Assembly: GCA_030141605.1 (NCBI GenBank)
Contig: JAQGDQ010000013.1
Span: forward strand, 124,001 to 188,000
DNA: 64,000 nt
Direction of reading: 5' to 3'
Origin: Tubiluchus corallicola
Lineage: Eukaryota > Priapulida > Priapulimorpha > Priapulimorphida > Tubiluchidae
Part shown: positions 10,835-24,000 of the stretch, in pieces
Layout: each line of letters starts with the position of its first letter
Numbering within the stretch: position 1 is the first letter of the stretch
Program-made: the position numbers and the translations under genes
The notes under the pieces: model-generated
What the model saw: the letters and a program-made list of their open reading frames with translations, nothing else
What the model was told of the DNA's origin: nothing
The model's database searches: none

Positions 10835-11699
10835 TCCACTTCGTTTTTCCTAGTTCCTCTGTCGGGTAAGAATGATTAACTAAATAATGTAGGTTATATC
10901 ACATATAGTTTCTAGTCCAGTAATCAGCATGCTACCGGCCGCATCTGCTATGCTGCGCTATGTCTGTTAAACTTTCTTTGTTATACTTCTCCTGCATAGC
11001 ACCTGCCCTTTTATGCCCGCCTGTCCCAAACTTTTATTTGGATCAGGGCAAACTTGACTAGGTAGCGTTTAGAGCAGATGTTAAACTGTTCTTTCATTGG
11101 TTCGCAGTTGATGGACTTTGTGTTTCTTTCAAAGTTTGACGCGCAAAGTTTTCAGCGGAACGCGTCCCCACTATTTCATGATTTTCTTTTTATTAGCAGC
11201 ATATTTGGGCGTTAGTGCTAGGTGCTTAGGGCCCATGATTTTCTGTCATTAAACGTTTTTAATGAGTTTATTTAAATATAGTGATTTTCCGCATTATTAG
11301 ATGTTTTAATGATATGTTGTTTTTTATTGTGACTATTTAAAGCTTGCTACTTAATAAGTTGTAGTGTGTTGAACTTGTACGTGAAACAAGTATAGACGAC
11401 TAGACGTACGTTCTATTATAGCTTGGCCAAGTAAAGTAGTAACTTTTCGGTGAGCGCTTTAAACTTTATTATATGACTTTGTAATACCAAGTTTGATAAA
11501 CGCATGCACAAAATGTTACCTAACATTATTAAATAGATCTGACTATCGGGACTCATCATATCACATTGGCAAATTCCACCAGGGAGCATTTGTAGGTGCA
11601 TAGGTGTTCGATGCCTCCCACCTGACCGCAGCTATAAATACTTAGCGAGTTATCAGTGAATGTTATTTTCCCTTAGCAATATAAAGTTACAAGTGAGGA

Positions 11700-12080
11700 T
11701 ATAGCACACCCTCCGTTCGTACGTCCATTTGTATGTTGCGTCCAGAATGTGACCCCATTCCGCTGTTAGCCTTTTGGACGAACCAAACTGTTAATACGAA
11801 GCTCTCGTCTTTCACATATATGTCACCCATCAATAGATGAAGAGCACTATCAATGAAAAGTTACAGGACACTACTTGAAAAAACTTTTTGATTGATTTTA
11901 AGCCCGAATAGTTGACTTCCATATGTAAGTCACCCATCAATTAGGGAAAAACTCAGTCAATTTTGGGTTGCAAGATGAAAAGGTCAAGGTTAGATGCTTG
12001 AAAAAACTTTTGTGACCTAAGGCTACGTGTGACCTTCGATTACGATGGGATGGTCCGCAAAGCGGTGCCTTGGTATAAAA
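11700..12080. repeat. Interspersed repeat with two internal units
   Basis: TCACCCATCAAT occurs at 11823-11834 and 11930-11941, each followed about 50-65 bases later by CTTGAAAAAACTTTT. This gives two diverged units offset by about 107 bases, flanked by relatively GC-rich sequence (GTACGTCCATTTGTATGTTG upstream, CGATGGGATGGTCCGC downstream). It looks like a dispersed element; the class is unknown. Confidence 0.45.
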
Positions 12081-12477
12081 GGCCGATTAAAAGCAGCATT
12101 ACTATGATAAAATCAATGTTAGTATTTTCCAAAATAAGTGACTTTAATTGAATCTGGTATGCTAACATCTAACGCTGTTATTCAGCAGTGACAACTGAAA
12201 TATTTTAATAAGATACTAAACAGCAAAAATGAACTATTTAATTGTAATAGGAAAACTAGAGAAAATGAGAACTCTGCTTTTGTTAAAATAATATTATACA
12301 GCATTGAAGATAAAGTGCGTTAATGGGAAAAATAAAAAAGAGTTTATCTGTTGAATTTCTAACATTTGCAAATAGCCACAATATCTTTTTTTAATTATGA
12401 CTCTGTTCATCTAAGTGGATATGTATTAATTTACCGCAAACAACACTTTGCTGTACAGTTCGGTTCGCACTGGTGAT

Positions 12478-12500
12478 TTATTTATTTTATTTATTTATTT
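12478..12500. repeat. ATTT microsatellite
   Basis: Short run of TTTATTTA units. Confidence 0.7.
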
Positions 12501-12607
12501 GATATATTTCTCACAAAAAGCAATGTACATAATATAATGATACGTAACAATAATAACAAAATGGCATACCAAAAAATCTATGTGGATATTTAGATGTACA
12601 TATATAT

Positions 12608-12615
12608 TACTACTA

Positions 12616-12706
<91 letters not shown>

Positions 12707-12732
12707 GTTACTACTGCTACTACTACTACTAT

Positions 12733-12784
<52 letters not shown>

Positions 12785-12800
12785 GTTACTACTACTACTA

Positions 12801-12864
<64 letters not shown>

Positions 12865-12894
12865 ACTACTACTACTATTACTACTACTACTACA

Positions 12895-12934
<40 letters not shown>

Positions 12935-12954
12935 TAATAATAATAATAATAATA
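12608..12954. repeat. TAC/CTG/TAA compound trinucleotide microsatellite
   Basis: Over 320 bases of TAC repeats with point variants (TGTTAC, TATTAC), one block of six GCT/CTG units near 12847-12863, and a terminal TAA run to 12954. Single slips (for example CTATACTAC) change the phase. Long reading frames through it (poly-Tyr, poly-Leu, poly-Ser, poly-Val) are artefacts. Confidence 0.98.
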
Positions 12955-15900
12955 TTTATGCATTTTATTTAAAATTATCTATTGTCCAGAAACTATGATT
13001 GATATAAGATTTGTAATCCTATGATAACAAAGAAGATCGGTAGGTCTGTTCAATTCTTTCAGCAGACTATGTGCAGTAACGCCACTTACTTGTAATCAGT
13101 TTCTTGTGTGTATGAGTTTCCCAAAATTAAACAGAACTCAGCTTGAGAAAAAACGAAATGTGTATTTTACAGTAAGTTATTTTAAATAGCAGTTTGCTAC
13201 TCTCGTTAAAGTTACTTATTTAACTGTGTTGTTATGACGTAAGGTCTAAGTACATTTCATTGCGATTATAAATTTGCTAAACACCCTGTTTGTGAATACG
13301 CCTCTTTCAAACGTTTGTGATCTTAAATCGGTGGCACGTGGAACACGCTATGCACCTCCATTATAACTACGCACAGGTGAAGCGGATCAGGTAACAAAAC
13401 CTCATCACAGGTAAATCTCCAAAATTTAACAGCCGTGATCTCAAACATTCGAGCTAAAATCGTCTATCGTTTTCTTCTTGTTAACATAAATTACGTATAA
13501 CTAAATTTTTCTAACGTTTGGGCACAACTTTATTTTAATCTAGTTTTTTTATGTTGTTTAAATTTCACATACACCCCTCATACATAATGCAGATGTCCCT
13601 CGTAAACTGTGCCCTTTGTTCTGGCTCTCAGCCAATAGTAGTCGTGTGGTCTTTGTGTTGGTTGCTTTACGCCGGCTGGAGTGAAACTACTCTGGATGTA
13701 CCGCTAACTTCTATTGTTGTGATGAAGTTGATGTGACCCTCGGGATAGCCACTGGTCACTACAGCTACAGTTGAGATTTTTTCTATTTAAATACAAACTG
13801 AGCTACATAGTGATTTCAACGATCTTATTTTTGCAGACGCTTTTGTTATTACAGTTCATGCGTTTTATCCAGTTTATTATTGTGAATCTTTAGCCGCACA
13901 CTTTTGTCGCAAGAACTGGCTTCAGAAATTCGAGGAGCGTGTCCAGAATTAGTATCCATAGTGGGGTAGGTATTAATGTAAGTCTTTCAAAAATCGTAAC
14001 AGAAATTGTATGACAACAAGGGAAAAGTTCCATTTGAAGAGCTCCAAGCACGCTAGTTTGCAGTGCATCACTTCGGCATTACCTCCTTTGACAAGCTTTG
14101 GTTTATTATTCGCTAAGTGCTAAATCAATTGAGGTTGTTTTGTTCATGTAAATACTTTTTTGTATGTAAAAGCAATAGCAAAGGTTTTGTATTCGCGCTA
14201 CACACTCGCGGATATAATATTTTTAGGCAATACGTATGTACTGTTTTAGACCAACACAAAGAAATGTATTCATGATTCTTCACTGTCGTCATTGCCGTCA
14301 TCACCATCGTCGTCAGCATCATTATAATTAACAGTATCTAGTTAATGAGTACAATGTTTTGATAAAATTAACTCTCGTAAGCGCTAGTTGTATTCTATTG
14401 TTGGTATAAAACATAGTAATCAATGCTGAAAATTAATGCAACAGTGAGCTGAATATATTCCTGGAGAAGTTAGGACGAATTTTCAGGAATTAATTTATTT
14501 TCCGTTTTCTATACTTATACTTGATTTTTGAAATGTAAGAAAGAAACTGAATGATTTTACACTTGCGAAACGCATGTTAGAGTTTAAAAATGTATTTATA
14601 AAATAGCATTTGTTGCCAAAAACTCAAGTAGAAATCAAAATTTGGTACACTTACACTTTTTATTGGCCTAGAAATTTCGATTATATGGGCATAGCTGTGA
14701 CAGTATAGTCACTAGAGCCAGTTGTCATATTGAAGTCGCTGGATTTTAGAGGTCCTGACAGACCTATGTAAAAAAATTTGAAGAAATTGTAAAAAGTGAT
14801 ATTATACGCTGCAGTTTTTTTGCTATCATCGTCGGTTCATGAATTTCGTAACTGATTTATGCAGTTATCCGATGTGAATGATTTAAATGTAGAGTTGTTA
14901 TCCCAACAGCGTTGTGTGCAGCTTTGGAATTCTCTTAGAAACGGATTCGAAAACATGCTCTCAAAATACAAGAAATCTTTAACTTAGACGCATGGGCCAT
15001 GTTGGACTATGAAATTTATTACGAGTCTTTCAACATGTGAAACAAGTTTCGCCGTGCGGCCCAGCCCAGTGTTATGAATATATGCATCTGTGCCAAAAAC
15101 AAGTAGTAGATGTCTGTTAATGTTATGGCACGAAAACTTGTATTTTTTGTAAACTATTGTGAGTTATTTTGTTTCATTTTATTTTTTTACTGTAGACTCT
15201 ACCCCTGTTGTTACTCATCAGGCCTAAGTGACTTGGTATTAGACTTCATCAAGCTTGATTTCTGGAGACTGAAATATTATTGTGCTTTTATAGGCTTGTC
15301 TTCTCATAACTTTTCGCTGTAAGTTTTGTTTTCCTGGTGAACTTTGATGTTTGCTAAGTATTACTTAGTAACATATGAATGTTTGTCATTTTTGTATGTA
15401 GACTAACTTGCCAATAAAATTACTCATAGATTGGCTTGTCAATAAAAAAATTTTCAGTCAAAGCAGCATAAAGAATCTATGATCGTCACCATGACGTTTC
15501 CTGAAGAATGGTTCCAGTTTTGCTAAAGCTAGCTTCAGTTCAGTAATCAGTATTTTTTGGTACACGATACCAAAGTGCTGAAACAATTTATGCTAAGCCT
15601 TGCCCTTTAGTTGTGAAAACTGAAAAGCTTTGCGGTGCCGTGATAACACGTATTACAAATTGGCGTCTTTAAAAGCACAGTGATAGCATCTAGATTAGCC
15701 TATTAAAGGCAAAAAATGCGTGCTAAAAACACGAGTCTTTTATTTTGTGTGCGTGTACGTGCAAGAATCTACAATCCTTCATGCTTGACGATTGTCATAA
15801 TCACCTTTATTTAAGTCCTAATCACATTGTCTACAAATTACTATATGTATGTAGTTTATTTGGTGTGTCCAAGCGCGATACCACAATTTTTAGTTTTGTA

Positions 15901-16100
15901 TCAATCCTTGCCTATGATTAAATTAATTCCTTTGTTCTAACATGCATGCATGGAGTTCGTCCTTTGAAAAACCGAAAAAAACTTAATATCGTGCGAAATT
16001 CTTATATCCAGAAACAACTTTCAAATTGAATTGCATAAATTTAATTTGCAAACAACTAAATATGCCAAAATGACAATTAGTCACCATCGAACTCGCGCCC
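12955..16100. other. Intergenic stretch, nothing supported
   Basis: AT-rich sequence; short frames of 60-70 codons have no recognisable protein and no splice context that joins them. Confidence 0.4.
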
Positions 16101-16460
16101 CTATCTCATAATGGCACCGTCCACCTGCAGCAGCTTCCTTGTGAGATGACGTCACTCCGTTTGTACAACTTAGTTGCTGTGTAAAACTTCAGCGATGATT
16201 GTAACAACAGCAAACGGCAGCAAAGTTTTGTTTGGTAGTGAAAAAGTGTAGGGAAGTGGCTTAAATCGGCCTAAGTGAAGTCCACGGCGACGTCGTCAGA
16301 TTGAAAGTCAAGCTTGTCGGCAAAAGAAGCCACATAATGGTACTTAGCGAGTATATTAAGTGTTTAGTTTACTTGGTATCGTGTTGTTGTGTTGGGCAAG
16401 CAGCAGCCATGTTGCTGGAAAACTATTGATTAATGCCAAGAGTATAGGAGGAAGGTGCAG
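16100..16460 (+). promoter_or_regulatory. Candidate promoter or 5' UTR region of the MYT1-family gene
   Basis: A locally CpG-richer stretch in AT-rich surroundings, with a perfect CRE palindrome TGACGTCA at 16147-16154 and clusters such as CACGGCGACGTCGTC. It is 4.5 kb before the first coding exon I can support, so assignment is by position only. Confidence 0.3.
16147..16154. promoter_or_regulatory. CRE palindrome
   Basis: TGACGTCA, the full cAMP-response element recognised by CREB/ATF factors. Confidence 0.5.
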
Positions 16461-16988
16461 ACTGCAAGGACTTTGCAGTGCATATAGTGCTGCAAAATCA
16501 CAAGTTATAAAGACATGGCTTCAGGAAAGTTAATTACCGTGGCTGTTTGCAAGCAAAACATGTTTAAATACCACACAGTAAATTCTCTTAATGTATGATG
16601 CATTTACTGGTTTTCTAAATGTTTTATGTAGTTTGACAAGTTTGTTGGTTTTAACTTTCCAAGTTTTCGTATTTTAATTTTGTAAGCTACTAAAACTAGA
16701 TAATTACAAATGTTTATGATGGTCTGTATTACGTGCGTAATTTGTAACCATTGATTTTCATCAGAGGTTTAGTTACCCGAAGTTTATTATTTGTTTGGCA
16801 GATATAGGTATGGTTTGTAGGTTTGGCATGGGAGAAAAGTGATTTATAACAAAACTGTCTATCCTTTGCAATTGCTGCTCACACAGAAATTGAAGTAACC
16901 CAAAAAGTTTACGGTAAACTAATGATGGTGCTGTCAATTCTTTTAAGTTTTCTACTCTTTATCAGGCTAGAAATGAAAAGGTCTGTGC

Positions 16989-17060
16989 TAGGCTGGCTTT
17001 TTAATTACTATTATATTTTTAATATATATATATATAGTTATTAAAAAGCCAACCTATATA
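16989..17060. repeat. Inverted repeat
   Basis: GGCTGGCTTTTTAATTACT is answered by AGTTATTAAAAAGCCAACC across a TA-rich centre, forming a potential 19-bp hairpin stem next to the CA microsatellite. Confidence 0.7.
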
Positions 17061-17074
17061 TATATACACACACA

Positions 17075-17154
<80 letters not shown>

Positions 17155-17155
17155 C
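17055..17155. repeat. TA/CA/TA compound microsatellite
   Basis: TA run, about 65 bases of CA, then a second TA run. Confidence 0.97.
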
Positions 17156-17295
17156 TAACTGATCGAAAATACGATTTATAATAGCAGGAAAGTGTGCATA
17201 GCATCCTTAGACAATACATACTGTGTTGGCATCTTACAAAATTAGACCCAAGAGCACTTTTTAGGAATACCTCCCATGATTACAAAAATGACATA

Positions 17296-17420
17296 GATCA
17301 TATAGTGGTCATGGCGCTGGACAGTACAATAGTTCCTTATTCAAATCCAGGCTCTATAGATTCAGACATTTTCACACTTTTCTCTTCTTTGTCAAGTTTC
17401 AAGTTTGGTTACATGAGTTT
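17296..17420 (+). mobile_element. tRNA-derived SINE, copy A
   Basis: A-box-like TAGTGGTCATGGCGCTGG at 17303-17320 and B-box-like ATTCAAATCC at 17339-17348 at tRNA spacing, then a tail CAGACATTTTCACACTTTTC that recurs in copy B. No intact cloverleaf. Confidence 0.5.
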
Positions 17421-17610
17421 ACTTCACCATAAGCCAATAATTGTAAAATCAAGATTACAAATAAAAATTACACATAGATAATTGCAAGCTTTAAATAAAT
17501 CACAAAACATTAATCAATTTACTTGTTAATTAAAAATATTTTGCTCTTTTACTAGCAAAACTCGAATATGTTTGACTGAATTGTCACTATTAGGAAACAT
17601 CCTGATCAGA

Positions 17611-17790
17611 ATGGGCTCTGTGGTCCAGATGTCATGGATTTGGGCTTGTAAACCGAAGGTCCCTCGTTTATATCCAGACTTACTTTATCCAGACTTTTCA
17701 CACTTTCTTCCTGCTTATTAGACCATTACGTGTAGTTTAATTTTCAATAATTGTTGGTTCCTTCACCCACTAACCGTAATCTTGAAAGTA
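17611..17790 (+). mobile_element. tRNA-derived SINE, copy B
   Basis: Begins GGGCTCTGTGGTCCAGATG (A-box region), B-box-like GTTTATATCC at 17666-17675, tail CCAGACTTTTCACACTTTCT, then TTGTTGGTTCCTTCACCCAC. Confidence 0.5.
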
Positions 17791-17832
17791 CTACAGGTGG
17801 TGAATTTTTATAAGACAAGCCGTATGATCACA

Positions 17833-18010
17833 AGGGGCTCTGTAGTCTAGTAATCGTGGTGTTGGAATTATACACTTTGGTCTGGACTCCTGTCCTCAAG
17901 AAAAATGTTGTTGAAATGGCTACTTTCTGACCACCCAACTAATTATTGCATAGTTCTTGTTCCCTTCCCGTTACTAACAGGCTCTCTGCGCTACCTTCTA
18001 ACCAGTCGAT
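17833..18010 (+). mobile_element. tRNA-derived SINE, copy C
   Basis: Begins GGGGCTCTGTAGTCTAGTAA, parallel to copy B, with a decayed B-box region near 17881 and a tail (TTCTTGTTCCCTTCCCGTTA) resembling the end of copy B. Confidence 0.45.
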
Positions 18011-18611
18011 TAGTCAACTTTTTCCTGTATAAACTACGGAAGCTATGTTATGACTACAGTTAGTAATTTATACTTATGTGTTTTTCACTGGTGGTTTTAG
18101 TTGCTGTGCTCCTGTATTTTTTGTGTATCATCTGAAGGTAAATTACTGTGGTAGTTTTGAAACGTCGTGTTTTCCCTCGTTGTTTAACTGTGGGATTTTT
18201 TTGATCAATGTCTGTTTTCTTGTCATTAAGAATTAAATTTGCATTGCTATGAGGGGAAGATGCTGAGATTGTTGACTGCTGAAATCGCATGACTTAGTAT
18301 CGTCGATTCCACGAGTGATGGTCGTGCGAAAAATAACAACTTGTGAATTTAATTTGAAAGTAAACGCGAAAGGATAGCAGCAGAGAATGTGATATCCGCT
18401 ATTTTAGTGACGAATCAGTCTAGCTCAAGCAGACGTCGAGCACTGATTGTTTGCTGTGAAGGCGTGTGATGCATGTGATTTTCCTCGGTTTGTCTAAAAA
18501 AGAATAAAGCACATATTTGCCATTTTAATTGTAATCTTGCGTTTGATATGTTAAAAATGAATCAAGCAAGTGTATGTAACCCCGATACACATAGACAGAG
18601 TGAGCTGTCTG

Positions 18612-18619
18612 TGACGTCA
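18612..18619. promoter_or_regulatory. Second CRE palindrome
   Basis: TGACGTCA again, 2.3 kb upstream of the first supported MYT1-family coding exon. Confidence 0.4.
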
Positions 18620-20931
18620 TTCATCAGATTGTTAACTGGAATCAGCAATACCTTATCCAAAGAAATAAGGACCTAGATGCCTATATGGTAACTATATGCA
18701 AACGGTCCTCTTTCAAACTGTCAACTGATGAAGCGATGTTGGTTGATGGTAGAACACGACACCATGGCCGAACTAATCGTTGACATCAGCAGGACACATT
18801 TTGCTGCCTATTTCTGCAATGTTATCATACTGGAAAGTCGTTGTTTAGAACTTCCCAGTAGTACCCCCACCCCCCTACAAACATGTGGGACGTTGTAGGG
18901 TGAACATTTTTAAGTGGCGAACATTTCTTGTATGATGGTTAAGACTGCTGTAATATTTTAAAGTATAAATGATGTTGTGTCTCCTATTGACTATAATACC
19001 CACTTTGTGCAACTTGTAGTTTATAGCAGTTGTATATATGTCTAACTATAGGGTACGTATGTGTTAGGCCAGAAAGGTGTAAACCGTGTAATAGCTAACG
19101 GGCCATGTAGAATGACTTACACAATTGTTCATTTATATAGCCAGATTTTTGTAAATTAATTAAAAACAACTAAACAAAATGGATATTTTTCATTCTATAA
19201 AGCCATAGAAGTCCTGTGAATAGATTGTTTGCAAATTGAATGTGTGAAGCATTACACATGATAAAGATTTTATTTCTGTAAAATGGATAACTAACTATTA
19301 TTTGCATAATCTAAATTATTTGTACTTTTAAGGCCACACACGTTAACAGCAAACAATGTGATTTTTTACATGCAACTATGTTCTAACCTGGGCGTACTGG
19401 TTAGTTCTCGGACAATATACCTGATGACTTATTATGAGTCAACACGTGTTAATCAATAATGAACCATGACATCATCTTCGTATTCAGTGATTCAGCCCTC
19501 CCCCTGCCTCCGCTATCGGTAGCATTAAGACCTTTTTGCAACACTGGGACATGAAACTCTTTAATGCCAACAGTTACACTGGCTTCCACTGTACTCTGCA
19601 GAGGCATAAATTTATGAGAATTTATACAATTCCGCGCAGTGAAATGATTGCGTCAGGAGTTTACTTTAACTTTGCCTTTTATTCAAAATCAATAAAGGAC
19701 GCAGAACTAGTTGCTGCAGATATTAGCGGAGATTAATTGCAGTAGCATTGTGTGACATTTAAAACAAGATTTATAGAGTTCTGTGGATGAATCTACGACT
19801 GAAATTGTTTGAACTGTTAAGTGCACGATAGTGGGCAATTAACGGTGCCAGTTTTGTAATTGAGTGAAACTGTACTGTGCAATTTTAATAAATAGTCTGT
19901 CAATTTTTGAAGATCGGCCTTGCCTTCTTACATAATAGTTAATTTGTTGCCAAATGTAGGGTTTAACAGTTAGTATAAAGTGATTTTTTTTATCTTTGAG
20001 AATTATAACATTTTCGGAACTTAACAGAATCTGAATGTTAAGTATAAGTGTAACGCTTAAAACAAATTTATACCATTTTTTTGCACTTGTCGGAATGTGA
20101 TACTGTTACAAAAACTTTGCCAGTATGCCTGTGGTCCTGTACTTTTTTTTGAAGTGGTACTTTAGTAAGTTAATAAACATCAGTTGCCGATAAACTAGTA
20201 AAATTTGTTATGGTGTTTGATTATCAATCAGTGAAAAATGACAGTTGTTAATGTTGAAGTAGCATAATCAAGTCGCATTTTCATTTTCTATGACTGAAAT
20301 GTAGTCATGTTTATAAAGTGCTCTATATATTACCATTTGTGGAGTATTACGACCCATGTATTACTTACTGAAGCCAAGCTCTGTTTGCAAGCTGCCATTA
20401 TATTTCTCTGTGTGCGCGTGTTGCTACCTAACTTTGCTTGCCGAGAGGAAAGTTGCTGCAGCTGCACAAATCAATATTCTCATATAAACTACCGTGATAA
20501 CTTTCTTCTTGCGGACAATTATTGCAGAGATAGTTATAGCATTTGACGTTTCACGGATTCTGCTTTGACTGGCACGTGTTTGTTTGTACCTTTTATTTAA
20601 GGGGCGATAGCTTGTACAAAGCTTATGAATTACTACTACGAGATTTAAAGTTCTGTCCTATATGTAGAATGGAACGAATCATTCAGAAAGATGTTAGTGT
20701 ACTTCCACTATCATAGAAATGCGATTTACTTTGCGTCGTTTCTCATTTTTTTTATACCTCACAAACATTTTTCTACTGGGTTGTACGCCAACGCCATTAG
20801 CTACAACATGTTGTATAGACTGATCAATTACTGCCATCTTGTGATAAAATAAAGTTTGTTCTGTAATTTAGATTCAACTTTTATGCGAAATTCTACGTTT
20901 CAAATTCGTATGAATTTTTTTTTTTGCTTAG
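18620..20931. other. Sequence upstream of the first supported MYT1-family exon
   Basis: AT-rich; presumably intron or 5' flank. The initiator exon of the MYT1-family gene should lie somewhere between about 16 and 20.9 kb or further upstream, but I could not identify it. Confidence 0.4.
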
Positions 20932-21088
20932 GAAACAAAGAAAGGACCCAGATTACTACGTAGCAACACTAGTCAGTTGCAATCAGAATGTAGCACGACG
21001 AAATTATTTCACAGAAAGGATTTGAGAAAGCAACCAGAGTTACGAGGTGATCTTTTAGCTAACTGCTCGTTTGGTTTGCAGACTGGTG
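20932..21088 (+). CDS. MYT1: MYT1-family exon 1 (first supported)
   Basis: Acceptor TTTGCTTAG, donor GGTG|GTGAGT, 52 codons plus one base ([20 protein letters not shown]...). It is basic. The phase-1 end joins exactly with the exon at 27170 to give Asp. Confidence 0.75.
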
Positions 21089-24000
21089 GTGAGTCTCATA
21101 ATCTGAAAGTTTTTAATTTATTGTCGGAATTTCTAGTTTATTGACGAGGGAAAATTTCCAATTGTGAGAATGTTAATCTAATGCCTGCTAAACGCTGATT
21201 TATTACTAGTGGTAGTGTTGAAACAGCTTTTGCAATAGTTAAGCTATGTTTGCCCTTTGAGGTAATTAGATGCCTGACTGCTGCAGTGTGCAGACGATTC
21301 TGAAATTGACTAATATCTTTCGTGCCCCATTTAAAACAGACTGCATTAAAATAATGGATTTTCTTGAATCCATGTGGCAGGCTCGTCATCATAGTTTTTG
21401 CGTAACCTTATCTTAGAGGTGCTCCAATGAATTCTTGGAAGCTGGGATTCTTTAAATAAAGCAAGTGATTGCAAAATTATCAAAAACGTTTAGTTAAAAA
21501 TCTACATCAACTTTTTTCTTAAATTCATGAATGAATACCTACTGCTTATAGAATTGATTTCGTTTCAAGGTTAACATAACACTGATTAAAAGCATTTCTT
21601 GAAGAGGACGAAAAGGGAATTATAAAGGATGTCACAAAAATCTTTCCACACAAAGTTATATTAGTTACCATTACACTTGCCAGTTTGATGCAAAAGGAAA
21701 TTCTTGATAATTTAAAATGTACGCACCAGCTGTTAAAGTGTCACGGTTTCACTGTCCCAGTGTGTGCCAAAAACGTCACTGACTCACTGAAAATATATTA
21801 TTATCTTATAGACAGGATAAAGTAATTTATACTTTTGCTTAGTTAGAAAAGTGTGCGTTACGAATGCGTTTTTTATTTTTCTCGAACTTTACTCAATATT
21901 ATTTGAACTTGTTTAGACGACTTTGGTTGTTTTTCTTAAAAATTTTGTAGTAGGATTGACCAAATTTAGTGTAAAATGTTTAACGGCCCCACCTATGCAG
22001 CTATTGTTCTCTGAACCTTGCAAACTTCAACTTTCGTGTTGGTACATCTACTTCCAGAGCTTTACCGTTGCTATGGCAACGTGCAAAGTTTTATCATAAT
22101 TGTTGGGATAATATTATCAATATTGTTGCTAATTGATGTAAAACCAGCGCATGTGCTTGACCCTGGGCTCTGCTGCAGATGATATTTATAAAGCTCGGGT
22201 CTTAAGGGAGTTTGTATAATTGATCTTTTTCAAGCAAATGTTCTATAGCTGTTAGGTATAGTATTTGACCTGTCATCGTCGTTTTTTGTGAACGAATAAG
22301 TAACAACTTGCGAAAATAAATAGTGCGCAAAGTAGATCATTTAGCGTTCGACGGTGTAGGAAAAAAGAAGAGCGATAAAACTATACTTTTACGCTATTAG
22401 TCATTAGTGTCTTCCCTGTCTTTTCGGCAATATGGCAATTAATCAGCCAATTTTTGTAAGCCTATTTTTGCGATATTATAAAAACATTACCTGAGTGTGA
22501 GTTAGAATATTGGGCTTCCACTTCAAACTGGGTGATGTAATTATTTAGCTTTGCATTACAATGCACCTTTCAGTTGTATATTGAGATAAAGCCCACGTAG
22601 TTTTTCATAGAAGTTGGGAGTTGTCAAAATTTAAAAAGGACCGTGAAAACGGTAAAAATTGCGTTTAGCATCGCCATAGAATTTGATTTCTTAACGTTTT
22701 TGTCTGTTGGCCCAATTTAAAATGTCCAGTTAGTTATTGACAGCATATAACGCCGCAATGCATGCAGTGGCTAGTTTTTCTTTATCTAACTGCGTCTTTA
22801 CTTTTTATTGATTACTCCAAAATGCCTGGCTCATTGTAAACTCTCTGTGCAAATAATAATTTTAAGGACAGATGGTGTATCCAGGCTCCAGCACTTGTAG
22901 CTTAGTCAGTACTATGCCTTTGTGTTGCCAAACTGGCGCACTCTGAAATGCGCAGCGGCTGCTAGTTGTGTCAGGAGATTGACTTGAAAACCGTTTGTGA
23001 TAACTTATGATATGATTAAGCTTTGATTTGTTTATCTTAAAGTGTCTTTTTGTGTGAAATTGTAATTTTGAAATAATTGCTAGCTATTTGCCATCGAACT
23101 TATAATCAGTAGTATTCACAACACAGGTACAGAGAATAAAGACTTTGATCTTTGTTATTTTTGTAGATGTTTTTGTAATTTTAATTTTTAACAAACGAAA
23201 GCTGAAAATGTGTTTAGAGTCTTAATGAGTTTAGAGACGCAGGTACTGCAAGTATTTCTAATAATAATGTAGCTATATAATACGTGGTAACATTTATCAC
23301 ATTAACATATTAACATGTATATTAACGTACTAACATTTAAAACATTAACTTATGTTTTAACACATTTTTTAACATTTGCTGATATAAAGACCCTGAAAGA
23401 CTTCTTAATCCAAGCAAGCACATTCACACAGTCTTTTATTCACCATTGCGAAATAGGATAATCATTCTAGAGTGGTAACAGGAAACTAGCATGACGGTAA
23501 AAATTAACATAAATTTAAATTATCTTTCGCTAACAGAAGCGCCATCTGGTTTCCATCATAAATCCGTTATTTCCAGACAAGGAGAAAGAAAAGAGCAACA
23601 TTGATACATGAAAGGGCACAAATTAATGACTCGAGTTTTCGTCTGATTTGCGTTTAAGATTTTTTTGGTCAGAATTCGTCATTTGCCTCTAGCAATAGCT
23701 CATTAAGATGTATTGTTACAGTATATTATCGTTTATGTTATATTGTAGAAAAATTTTAACTTCACGTGCTCGGGCAATTTGGCCATATAGCATACGTGTA
23801 CACAAAATCTGAGCTACTGTATTATATGGACACGTACTATGGCCACACATACACACAGCTTTCATTTGCAAGACATTGCTCACCTTTCAAGTTTTTTTGT
23901 GATTTTGTCACCTGAAGAAGTCTACAAAAATTCCATATTCATCTGCGAGAGTGACCATGTTTACCCCTTGACTATGCCTGGTCCAGTACGTTTTAGTCAT

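Noticed and set aside
12580-12998. Long frames of poly-Tyr, poly-Leu, poly-Ser and poly-Val
   Set aside because: They are translations of the TAC microsatellite in different frames and strands.
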